Shown here in pieces: positions 8,127 through 16,944 of a stretch of 40,129 bases of DNA. The first letter of the stretch is position 1. Each line of letters begins with the position of its first letter. The notes beneath the pieces were generated by a model that saw nothing but the letters and a program-made list of their open reading frames with translations, was not told the DNA's origin and did not search any database. The stretch spans positions 1 to 40,129 of the forward strand of contig JAKSYS010000587.1 of assembly GCA_022925895.1 (NCBI GenBank), read 5' to 3'. The stretch is from Fragilaria crotonensis (Eukaryota > Bacillariophyta > Fragilariophyceae > Fragilariales > Fragilariaceae). A program made the position numbers and the translations under genes.

Positions 8127-10696
8127 ATGGCGACGACGGTCGCACTTCCAGCTCCCTTATCAGAGCCTTACGCCTCGATAGTTCAAGACGTCCAGCAGGA
8201 GAGTACTGCTGCCACTCAGTACGATTGCCTAGAGATTCAGCTACGTTCGTTGTTGCTGCAAAGCTGTGAAGCCCTTCAACTCCATCACGATCTCGGAGAT
8301 GGTAGAGGACGAGACATAAATTCTCTTCAAGATACGTTTCGAAGCCTGTATTCAAGTTTGCTGCCAACTTAAAATTGATGGGATCGCCCGACTCGGACTT
8401 GTTCTGCTGGAAGATATTGTTGAGAGTTTGCCTCTCGATCAACTGCAGCTATTCTATACCCAAACTCAGCCCTTTCACCACGTCTCTCGACTTTGGTCAG
8501 ATGCTCTCGGCAGTCACAGTGGATCCCACAGTCTACAATTTATTCGCGTATGTAACGCATTAATACGGAGACTTCCCCCGAAATCAGAATGGACTGGTCG
8601 GATATTGCTTGACCTCGCACAAGGCCTGCCCCTAACTGACAAGTCCTGTTGGAAACCCTGGGGTAGTGTCTCACCGGGACAAGTCGACTTTGACTCCTCG
8701 CAGGACTATGAAGGAGATGATTATACTTTCTACCAAAATTTTTGGTCGCTGCAACAGGATTTCGCGAATCCATTTCACATGTCGTTTGGGACATTTTGTG
8801 CCAAATACACCAAGGTTTTGACAGAATTGGAAGCATACGCGTCGACAAAGGACAACATCCTACGGTTGTTGACTCTCCATCCCTACAATTCCTCACTCAC
8901 TCTCGGATCTTGACGGCACAACTGGAATCCAGCATGACCCTCAAGCTGCACCTATTGACACAGTTTTCCATTGTCGAGGCATTTCTGTCCAGCACCCAAT
9001 TGCCCAACATACAGGCTGCCCTCGGTACGCTGTCGAAGCGATCATGGCAGTTGTTGGAAAACCTTAATCCCAATCATGCCGCGTTACTGCAAAATCTCCT
9101 GCAATCCAGCGAAGTCATGTGGCGAGACTGGAAGAAGAACAAATGCCAACCTGCTGCCATGCAATTACCGGCGCCCGCGCTGGAGAAAAAGTTGGGTACT
9201 ACCTTGGCATCGACCACCATTACAAGACTCAAAACCGAACATCCGCAACAAGACTTCTCTGAATTGGAATTTTTAGCTCCGGTAACAATGGCCGAATTGG
9301 TTACTATATCGTCGTCGATGCGGTTGGTAGTTCCGTCGATACAATGTCATTTGGAAGAATACGTTGAAGCCCTCGACCCAGAAGCTGGAATTGATGAAGA
9401 GTATTCACCGAAACGTGACAAAGTGTTAGGGTGGCAGGCGTTACGACTTTTCAGCGTCCAACATTTGGCCTACTTTGATCAAATTCGGCCCAATGGCGAC
9501 TTTGAGAACTTGGTGCGAAAGGTCTATCAGGAAGAGTACGGCGTGTTGATTCCGGGAGATTATTTGGAGCATGTGATTCAACCAGAAATTGATGATGAGA
9601 ACGAGATTCAAGCGGATTGCGCACCTACAGCTGAGGACGTTGCCGAGACGGTGGAGGTGGATGGACCAGACACGAAGGGAGATGATGAGGTGGACAATAG
9701 TGAGCTAAATAAGATCGAAGTCGAGGATGAGAAGGAATCACCGGACAGCGTGGAAACGTCCGATGACGGCGAAAATGCGCAACCTCAGGACAACATGGTC
9801 CTGGATGGCAACGCTGCGGAACTGCAAGTTGACGATGGCGTAGAACATGTAAGTGACGTAAAGATGGCTGACGAGGTCACTGCCGTGGAAACGGATATCG
9901 TTGAGGAAGAAAACAAGCCTGAGGTTGTCGACGCAGCCGTTACGAAGGTTGAGTTAGAAAAAGATGGCAACGAACCTGCGCCTGTTGCTGTTGCACATTC
10001 ACCTGCCGAACCCGATAAACCGAATGAGCCGGTCGCCGCCATTGCAGGAGCTCCCGTTGAAAAGGAGACGAAGGTCGCCGCGAAAGGGAAGGAAAAGCCT
10101 TCCGTTTCAACAGAGGGCGCCACTGGAAAGGGATCGAAGGTTTCTGGCAGAGATACCAAAACTGCGCCCCAGTCCGATCAAGATGAAGCCTCTCTTCGAC
10201 GTAAGATGGAAGCCGAGGCTCGAGAACGTTTGATTGACCAACGCAAGCGAAAGCGCGGCGGTGACGCACATCCAGGCGATCGTCGGACCCAACCACCAGC
10301 TCGAGATGCGCGTGATCCCCCACGGGGTGCTGGTGCACGAAGTGGTGATGCACGCCGTGGCCCACCGGAAGTCGGAATCCAAAGAAATGGACCAGGGGGG
10401 CGTGGCGGAGGAAGTGGTGGACCTATTGCCACGGGTCGAGGTGGTCCACGAGGACCCCCGCCTCCCCATGGTGGGAGAGGTGGCCCCGCGATGCCGCCCT
10501 CACACCAGCAAGGTGGAAGGGGCCACCACACGCTGATCGCGGAAGTCAACCTCCAGGACGAGGTGGTTGGGATGATCGACGCGGGGGTCCGGACCGAAGA
10601 GGAAATGACGCGAGTCAGCGCGACGACCGACGAGGTGGTCAGCCAGACGATGCTCGACGTGGTAGGGGGAATCGAGACAACAACCAACGGCGATAG
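8127..10696 (+). CDS. THOC1: THO complex subunit 1 (THOC1/HPR1), frame broken three times
   Basis: Core subunit of nuclear THO/TREX, which couples transcription to mRNA export. Start ATG 8127 has a strong context (CGACCATGG). THOC1-like blocks seen: LLEDIVESLPLDQL, RVCNALIRRL, FYQNFWSLQQDFANP, FLTHSRILTAQLES, and GWQALRLFSVQHLAYF. These lie in three frames: frame changes occur at about 8336-8343 (one extra base, or two missing), at AAA 8847-8849 (one missing base restores TKGQHPTVVDSP), and at GGGG 10519-10522 (one missing base restores an RGG tail ending at TAG 10694-10696). Repaired length is 856 residues. If the last break is real, the ORF instead continues to 10919. After the THO core come an acidic segment (about 485-615) and an Arg/Gly-rich tail (about 705-856) where animal THOC1 has a death domain. 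GT-AG introns do not explain the breaks well. Confidence 0.88.
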
Positions 10697-11089
10697 TCGT
10701 ACACACTCCTTATTATATAAGCCGCGCCACAACAATAGTACGAGGAAAATTACCTTTCAATTGCTAAAGCCGATGCTAAACTTATACAAGTCGTCATCCT
10801 CGTCTGGACAATCGGCTGTACCTACTCACGGCGTTGATGATCTTTGCAACGTGAATACTATGGTGAATGAAGCTCCTTCGTCAGCGAACGAAATGGTGCT
10901 TGCTCCATCACGAGATTAGACTCTTGACCCTCAAGCGCATTGTGTAGATACCAAGTTCAGTGAGTAGGGATTTATGATTCCAACGTTCAGTTCGTGGATA
11001 TCAAGGGTCAGAAACGTCGTCCTATAAACTCAAGCTAATGGCGTCGGCTCTTGGGACCCGATGGTAAAGAACTGGCACCGCAGACAGGT
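10697..11089. other. Convergent intergenic gap
   Basis: 3' flanks of THOC1 and the methyltransferase gene. The unrepaired THOC1 frame runs on to 10919 here, but loses the Arg/Gly pattern and looks non-coding. Nothing else is supported. Confidence 0.5.
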
Positions 11090-12373
11090 CTAGGATGCAC
11101 CGGTTCTAGTGCAACATTGAATAATCGACGGCTGCACGACACCCTCTTGTCCTCGAAAGAAAAATGTTGATGATTCAGAAAGTGCATGGGTTTCAACATT
11201 CCATCCCGGCAGTTGCATGGGACACGCCTTGTACCGCACAGGGAGTATGAATGCTACAAAGGCTGCCTTCCAAACGTTGGCACAGTGGAGGAAGAACGCA
11301 AGAGGCAAGTCGCGCTCCACCAGGCTCCCTGATCCAGCACCACTTGTATAAGGTGGTCCACCCAAAACCACAAGTGTTCCCGATGCGTGGTGGTCGCTTG
11401 GTGTTGTTCGCAAAAAGTCGTCGCATATCCATTCCAAGTGATCACTCTGAGGAAACTGCTGTCGACAGCGTTGAATCGCACTATCGTCAATGTCACAACC
11501 CAAAACATGAAAATTATGTTCCACAATGCTGGTACCATCCAAATCTTGCAGAAGTTGGCGAACAATATCACCATGTCCACAACTAGGTTCCAAGAATACA
11601 ACGGGACCTTGCGTCTTGTGTTTTTGTTGTTCTTGTTGTTGCCGAACAAACTCCAATGTTAGATGTACAAGTTGTCTTGCCGTCGCAGGGGAACAAAAGT
11701 ATTGACCCAACTTGCAGGATCGTATTGCCGCCTCATGCTGTGTTCCAACACTGACCGTTTCCTCCTGATGCGGCAGCTCCCGCAAGTTTTGACCGGGTTC
11801 ATGGTCGTCGTCTGGCGACGTGATCAAGGGCATCGCTCCTACTAACGTCGTTCCTTCCGAACATTCCAATGGCAATAACGATAATAATCCATCAGTATCA
11901 TGAGGCCGGATAAAATGGGACCAGGCTTTTGAAACATGCAAATCTTCCTGGTCGCATAGTGCTGCTACAGATCGAAGGTACGTGTCCAGCAGGTATATGT
12001 TCTTTGTCATGGAGGGTTCATAGTTGTTGTTTTGATGGCATGACTTTTGGTCATTTATGTCGACATCTTTCTTCGGTTGCGGCGCTTGGCGATTCCAAGG
12101 TGCCTTCTCGGAAAGCTTATTCAAGGCCGATTTCGGACATTGGAGTTTGGTTTTACCTACCTTGGTGGCACGAAAGAGGAGCAAAAAGTCCTTTTTGGAC
12201 CTCCAGTAGGAACGTTCGGGAGATAGTTGAACCAACCAAGCCGGAAAAGTAAGCGCCGTCTTTGGAGATTGAATTCTACGATAACCACATGCTAGGACTT
12301 GCGGATGCTGATGCAACGCTTGTGTTCTTGATGGTGCGATGCAACTGTCCATATTTTGGAGCTGTCCCGACAT
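11090..12373 (-). CDS. SAM-dependent methyltransferase, amino-methyltransferase type with GGPPY motif
   Basis: 427-codon intact ORF. The C-terminal half is a class I methyltransferase fold: motif I FLEPSCGHGDIV (about residue 260), acidic end of strand 2 GCDIDDSAI, then CDDFL, and motif IV LGGPPYTSG (about 338). The PPY motif is typical of enzymes that methylate amino groups of adenine or glutamine; the usual first residue (N, D or S) is Gly here. It has a Gln/His-rich linker (RQQQEQQKHK) and a poorly conserved N-terminal 120 residues, where an organelle targeting sequence or a later start (MTKNIYLLDT) is possible. Substrate is unknown; an rRNA adenine or protein methyltransferase is a reasonable guess. 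It shares a 332-bp divergent promoter region with VPS50. Confidence 0.82.
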   Translation of the reverse strand: MSGQLQNMDSCIAPSRTQALHQHPQVLACGYRRIQSPKTALTFPAWLVQLSPERSYWRSKKDFLLLFRATKVGKTKLQCPKSALNKLSEKAPWNRQAPQPKKDVDINDQKSCHQNNNYEPSMTKNIYLLDTYLRSVAALCDQEDLHVSKAWSHFIRPHDTDGLLSLLPLECSEGTTLVGAMPLITSPDDDHEPGQNLRELPHQEETVSVGTQHEAAIRSCKLGQYFCSPATARQLVHLTLEFVRQQQEQQKHKTQGPVVFLEPSCGHGDIVRQLLQDLDGTSIVEHNFHVLGCDIDDSAIQRCRQQFPQSDHLEWICDDFLRTTPSDHHASGTLVVLGGPPYTSGAGSGSLVERDLPLAFFLHCANVWKAAFVAFILPVRYKACPMQLPGWNVETHALSESSTFFFRGQEGVVQPSIIQCCTRTGAS

Positions 12374-12705
12374 CGCCGTTTCTCAGGTCACGTGTCAAAT
12401 GCATCGTCGAACGCCTAGAATCCGAACTGTATGTACGAGTATTGTGCCAGAGCTACTGTTGTTTCACGTTCATTCAGGTACTAGTATAGTGTAGTAGTAC
12501 GTCCTACATGTAGTTTACTACTCGAGTATTGCCGTAAGTTCGTTAAATCTGCAAAACTATGATGTATGATGTACAACGCACAAGGGCACCTGTGGATTTT
12601 TGATTCCGGCTCAATAAATGATGATTCCATGGAAGAAAGCATTGGTGCCATCATTATCTCCAACATTCATCCTCCATTCTGAACTCGACGACCAATCAAA
12701 CCACG
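12374..12705. promoter_or_regulatory. Divergent promoter region, methyltransferase and VPS50
   Basis: 332 bp without a supported gene. It contains a GTAC/TAGTAG word island at about 12476-12530 (ACTAGTATAGTGTAGTAGTAC). Promoter role is inferred from gene orientation only. Confidence 0.4.
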
Positions 12706-15700
12706 ATGGCCGCGGAAGAGACAACGAACCATGGAGTGCCGACGCCGACGCGTCGAATGCACTTGTGGTGGAAACACTCGATTGTTAGTGCCACGGTCGG
12801 TCAGCCGAGCTTCCATCCCCGCAAGGAGGCCTACAATGACATGCCCGAGTTTCCAATGTGTCGTAACATTGACGAAGCGCTGCATTCCTTTCGTGTCGAA
12901 GGGGATATTCCAACATGTAGTGTTGTTGATGAATACGACTGGATTCTGGATGGACGCAAAGAAGATGATTATCATTCAAAACGGAGTCTAGAGTTGATTC
13001 AAGAATTGAAGGTTCCGAACGTTGAAGATGTTGTTCTTATTCGAGATATCATTTGGGAAGCATCGCAGCGGGAGTTGCAGTTTGCATCCTTCCCACAAGA
13101 GGAGGAGGAGGAAGAAGAAGACTTTGGAGACTTTCAAGTGGCAGATGGTTGCGAAGACCCAACTTCGAATTCCAACGACAGACTCGACAGAATGAAAGTA
13201 GTTAACGAGGAAGACATCATCGACGGAGAAGCTGATGAAGAGGAGAAAAAGAACGACTCAGAAAGATCGTTAGCGGAACAGCAGCGTGTAGATGACGTGT
13301 TGGACAAAACCTATGACAAGGATGGTGTGACCATCCCCGACCAGGTAGAGGATGTTGAGGAGGAGGAGGACGACGACGACGAATCGGATGCGATCAGTAT
13401 ACCCATGGAAGTCAAAGTGACCTTCACGGAATGCGATCATTCACTTGATATCCTAAGCTGCAGCTCGCATGAAGACGAAGGGTCCAAGGAGGTGAATGAG
13501 TGGGATCTCACAACACCTGAAGGGCGATACCTTCGACGACAAATGCCAGAACAATTGTCATCGCCAATTTCATTGCCGCAGCATTTCTTTCAAGAAGCAG
13601 ATTCCACGACTCTCTGTGAAGCCGTGGTGCGTTCTATTCCATGGAAATATGTTCCATTCGTTCAGAAGGATTTCAGGAATACGTCGTCAAGTGAACACGA
13701 CATGGCTATCGTTGAGGAGCACCTCATGAGCCAACTCATGCAGCTCGATGGATGGTTGGCATCCGTCACAACGCAATCCTTGCAGCAAGTTTCTTGTCAT
13801 AAAAGCTCACTTGAACTTTGCAACCATCATTTACGGGAATTGAATCACAGTCTAGCAATGGCTGACATGTATGCTCAACAATCCAAGAAGAGCCTTACAG
13901 ACGCTCGAGGAGACGAATGTACTGGCTTGACAAGTGCTATGGTCTTGCTGGAAGCCTGGGATCAACGAGACGTCTATCGTGAGTTAGACTCACTCTTGAC
14001 AAGTTGTGACCATCTTTTGGACCAGGAAACGCAGCTGGACCAGAAAATCAAAGCATTTGGGCGGGACACTAGTCGTCTCGACGAGATTGTTGAAGCTGCC
14101 AGGTCATTCTCCATAAATGCGCACGATCAACAGTTGTCGAGATTGACTGCGCTGGACAACGTTCGAGACCGAGCCGTCCATGTTTTGGGTGCGTTTACAA
14201 GGGAGATTGAATCACTGGTTATAAACCTTGTCGCTGGTGCTTGCGTTTCTTGGAAGAAATTTTGCCCAACGAAGTATGGAGACTTTTTGAACGCGATGGT
14301 GCGTATTCACCAAGAGGAAGACCAGCAAAACAATGTCTACGAGGCCTGGACAAAGTGTATTGTCGACACTTTGTTGTTCGAGGCTGACAAATGTCTGGCA
14401 CGGGCGTTGTTGAACCCCACTAAATGTGGGGATTCGGCTCACGACAAGGAACTGCTGACATTGGAATATGCATTGAAAGATGGTCACGGTGATTACGCAA
14501 AACTCAAAACGGTGTCTCACAACCTGGTGACTATTCGCTTCGACTTTGAAGCCAGTCAGAAGTATTTTCCGCTGGTTTTTCATCGCCTATGCCAATTGCT
14601 TACCGACGTGTTGTATTGCCATTATGTTATTGTCAATTGGCACAAAGGTAACTCTGATCATGACAACGAGATACACACGAAGATTCGTCGTCAGCTTCTC
14701 AAGTCGAAATTCAAGGTGTGGAAACGATGTGAGCAAGTTCTGGGCGCTTGTATGGACGAGTACATCAACTTTGCTTCGAAGACGAAGCTGTTTGCCGAAA
14801 AAGGGGACGAATCTCCCTGGATCAGTGACCTAGAAGCCATGCACGATGTCATGCAGCTGACGCAACAGATGTGTGTCATTGGAAAAGAGTTTCTGGGTAA
14901 AGATGCGAAGCATAAAGTGACGTGTCTCTCTGATGAAACATGCGAAACGGCTCTACGTAGCAAATTGTGCTCGGTACACCGCAAACATCTTCGTGCCGTT
15001 CACGTTGAGAGCATGAATTCTATGGGTTCCATGCTCTCGAAGGAGACTTGGCAGCTGGTTCCCATGCACCCGGTTGAAAATGGGCTGACTGGATTTTGCT
15101 CTTCCGAAACAGAACTCAAGGCCTATCTGGCTAAGCTGGTAGATGCCTTCATGGTGATTCCTAATGCGTCAAGAGCGCGTGGGCTAAAGGTGCAGGAAAG
15201 TCGGATGCGCGCGTCCAAGGATCCGGTTTTTCCGTGTTTCGCAGACCATGGTAACCCCTTCGCTGTTTTACCGTCCACCCAAAGGAAGGAGAAACGTAGC
15301 ATTGCTGACTTTGATCACCAACAACGGGAAAGGCTGGAATGGGCACCAACGATCGGGACAACTGACGGGACCAGTTCTAGAGTGTACGAACTTGTCGCAG
15401 CCCTGGTGGAGAACAATCTGACAGAGGAGTCACGAATTGCGATTGAGACTTGTTTCGCGGGATTCGCTAAGTTCGCGGCACGTCTCTTGCTCGTGATGAA
15501 GAAGCTTCCCCTCATTCTTCCGGATGTGGCGAAAGTGATTCAAAACGTATCAGATCTTTTCCTCGCCACGGTTTTTCGCCTTTGTATGGGCAATTCCGTC
15601 AATGAGAATATCATTCTGGGCGTCGAAAACCCAAAGCGGTATATCATGGAATTCCCTGTCGGCAAGCGCAAGAACTCTGCGCCGTTAATAGGCTTTGGCC

Positions 15701-16749
15701 GAAGGTCTTTCCCAGAAGGACCAACACGACCACAACAGCCCATCACGTCCAGACTTGAAGCTGAGATTTGTTCACCACTTCATTGCGACAAGAAAGACGC
15801 TGATCTGTTAAGGAACTTTGTCCGCAGAGCTCAGATGAGCCTTGAAGGAATGGTTAAATTAGACATGGTCCAAGGATGGATTGGAGACCCAGTCGGAATA
15901 GCTTCAGGTGAATCGGACGACGAGTATCTTTGCAGAGTCTGCACTTGCTTGGAGAAGCGACAGGCAGCAGCGTGGAGTTGTCTATTCGTCGCGGCGACGC
16001 TGGACCTTGTCAAGAACTTTGCTGTGGCGAATGTGACGAGAGGAGCACTCGCCAGCATGCTGGGAGAATCTCCAGACGAATTTCACAATAATCCCTTGGA
16101 GGGTGTCGGTTGCACGGTAGACTACGTCGACTCCGTCCTCCATGTCGTACCTATAATGATACAGTTTTCGACCCGGATGGCAAGCTCTCGGGCTATTGGG
16201 AGCCGTCGGATTGTTGAAGAGATCTGTCGCGCCGAATGGGACACTTCCCAACTTAGCGAGTCCTCTCACTACTATGTGGAGCTAGTTGGCGCCAGGTATG
16301 CTTTCATTTGGAGATTTTTGTCTACGTCGGCGAAGCTACCAATTGGTGTCAGGCGTCATGCTTGGGAAAGCCTCGTGGCCATCGGCTACGCCACGTTCTT
16401 GGAAGGTTTTGCTCGCGTTCCGTATTGTTCGACGGAGGGGAGGTCTTCCATGAGCATGGATCTGGCAGCGTTCGGTGCTGCTGTGAGCCCGTCCTCGATT
16501 CAGCAACTGATGGACAACGACTGCATTCCTCGGCCGCCTACGACTGCAACCCAGGCTCGAGGACGTCAGTACGTCGACACGTATATAAAGGTGTCTTACT
16601 TCCCTCAAGAGGACGTCATGAAGTGGATAGCTACAAATTTCTCCGAGTACCACCTCAATCATAGCATTGCGTTAACCGGGGGTCGTGCTGACTTGGTCAA
16701 ATGCGTCGAAAGCCTGTACGAGGATGAGGGCGGCAATGTTGAAAGTTGA
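12706..16749 (+). CDS. VPS50: VPS50/syndetin, endosomal EARP tethering complex subunit
   Basis: Single-exon ORF of 1347 residues, longer than animal syndetin (about 960). Syndetin is the subunit that distinguishes EARP (endosomal recycling) from GARP (Golgi retrieval). Seen: an N-terminal acidic, disordered segment (about 130-260) with a poly-Glu run and DFGDF (139-143); a helical region with heptad-like leucines (about 330-520) matching the VPS54-N/DUF2450 part; and a C-terminal DUF2451 part whose last block is very recognisable (TFLEGFARV, CSTEGRSSM, VDTYIKVSYF, DVMKWI). Start ATG 12706 is the first in frame and lies 332 bp from the divergent neighbour. The match to syndetin rather than VPS54 rests on the C-terminal block. 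Confidence 0.88.
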   Translation: MAAEETTNHGVPTPTRRMHLWWKHSIVSATVGQPSFHPRKEAYNDMPEFPMCRNIDEALHSFRVEGDIPTCSVVDEYDWILDGRKEDDYHSKRSLELIQELKVPNVEDVVLIRDIIWEASQRELQFASFPQEEEEEEEDFGDFQVADGCEDPTSNSNDRLDRMKVVNEEDIIDGEADEEEKKNDSERSLAEQQRVDDVLDKTYDKDGVTIPDQVEDVEEEEDDDDESDAISIPMEVKVTFTECDHSLDILSCSSHEDEGSKEVNEWDLTTPEGRYLRRQMPEQLSSPISLPQHFFQEADSTTLCEAVVRSIPWKYVPFVQKDFRNTSSSEHDMAIVEEHLMSQLMQLDGWLASVTTQSLQQVSCHKSSLELCNHHLRELNHSLAMADMYAQQSKKSLTDARGDECTGLTSAMVLLEAWDQRDVYRELDSLLTSCDHLLDQETQLDQKIKAFGRDTSRLDEIVEAARSFSINAHDQQLSRLTALDNVRDRAVHVLGAFTREIESLVINLVAGACVSWKKFCPTKYGDFLNAMVRIHQEEDQQNNVYEAWTKCIVDTLLFEADKCLARALLNPTKCGDSAHDKELLTLEYALKDGHGDYAKLKTVSHNLVTIRFDFEASQKYFPLVFHRLCQLLTDVLYCHYVIVNWHKGNSDHDNEIHTKIRRQLLKSKFKVWKRCEQVLGACMDEYINFASKTKLFAEKGDESPWISDLEAMHDVMQLTQQMCVIGKEFLGKDAKHKVTCLSDETCETALRSKLCSVHRKHLRAVHVESMNSMGSMLSKETWQLVPMHPVENGLTGFCSSETELKAYLAKLVDAFMVIPNASRARGLKVQESRMRASKDPVFPCFADHGNPFAVLPSTQRKEKRSIADFDHQQRERLEWAPTIGTTDGTSSRVYELVAALVENNLTEESRIAIETCFAGFAKFAARLLLVMKKLPLILPDVAKVIQNVSDLFLATVFRLCMGNSVNENIILGVENPKRYIMEFPVGKRKNSAPLIGFGRRSFPEGPTRPQQPITSRLEAEICSPLHCDKKDADLLRNFVRRAQMSLEGMVKLDMVQGWIGDPVGIASGESDDEYLCRVCTCLEKRQAAAWSCLFVAATLDLVKNFAVANVTRGALASMLGESPDEFHNNPLEGVGCTVDYVDSVLHVVPIMIQFSTRMASSRAIGSRRIVEEICRAEWDTSQLSESSHYYVELVGARYAFIWRFLSTSAKLPIGVRRHAWESLVAIGYATFLEGFARVPYCSTEGRSSMSMDLAAFGAAVSPSSIQQLMDNDCIPRPPTTATQARGRQYVDTYIKVSYFPQEDVMKWIATNFSEYHLNHSIALTGGRADLVKCVESLYEDEGGNVES

Positions 16750-16944
16750 GAATAAAGCAGACCAACAGGTAAACCGCTGATATCGTTGACCTAGAAAAGG
16801 TTCTGCTCTACTAACGTGGGTGGCTCGCAGGCTTGATGACTGGCACTAACAGCGATTGCGAAATAGCAAGCCCGATGCTTGGACGGAATTGCCGGCTTTC
16901 GCCTATGCACAACCGCCGTGTCAGCTATCTACGGTAGTAGTACT
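16750..16944. other. Convergent intergenic gap
   Basis: 195 bp between the 3' ends of VPS50 and the PrmC fusion gene. Both polyadenylation regions must lie here. No other feature seen. Confidence 0.5.

Noticed and set aside
8302-8344. 43-nt GT-AG intron to explain the first THOC1 frame change
   Set aside because: Phase would fit, but it is about half the length of the well-supported introns here (76-170 nt) and the site shows no pyrimidine tract. A one-base change near TTTCGAAG also restores the frame.
10524-10919. Extension of THOC1 to the stop at 10919 in the given frame
   Set aside because: The Arg/Gly/Asp pattern continues only in the neighbouring frame and stops at 10696; beyond it the sequence looks non-coding.
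14212-14583. Minus ORFs inside VPS50
   Set aside because: Shadows of the conserved plus-strand frame.
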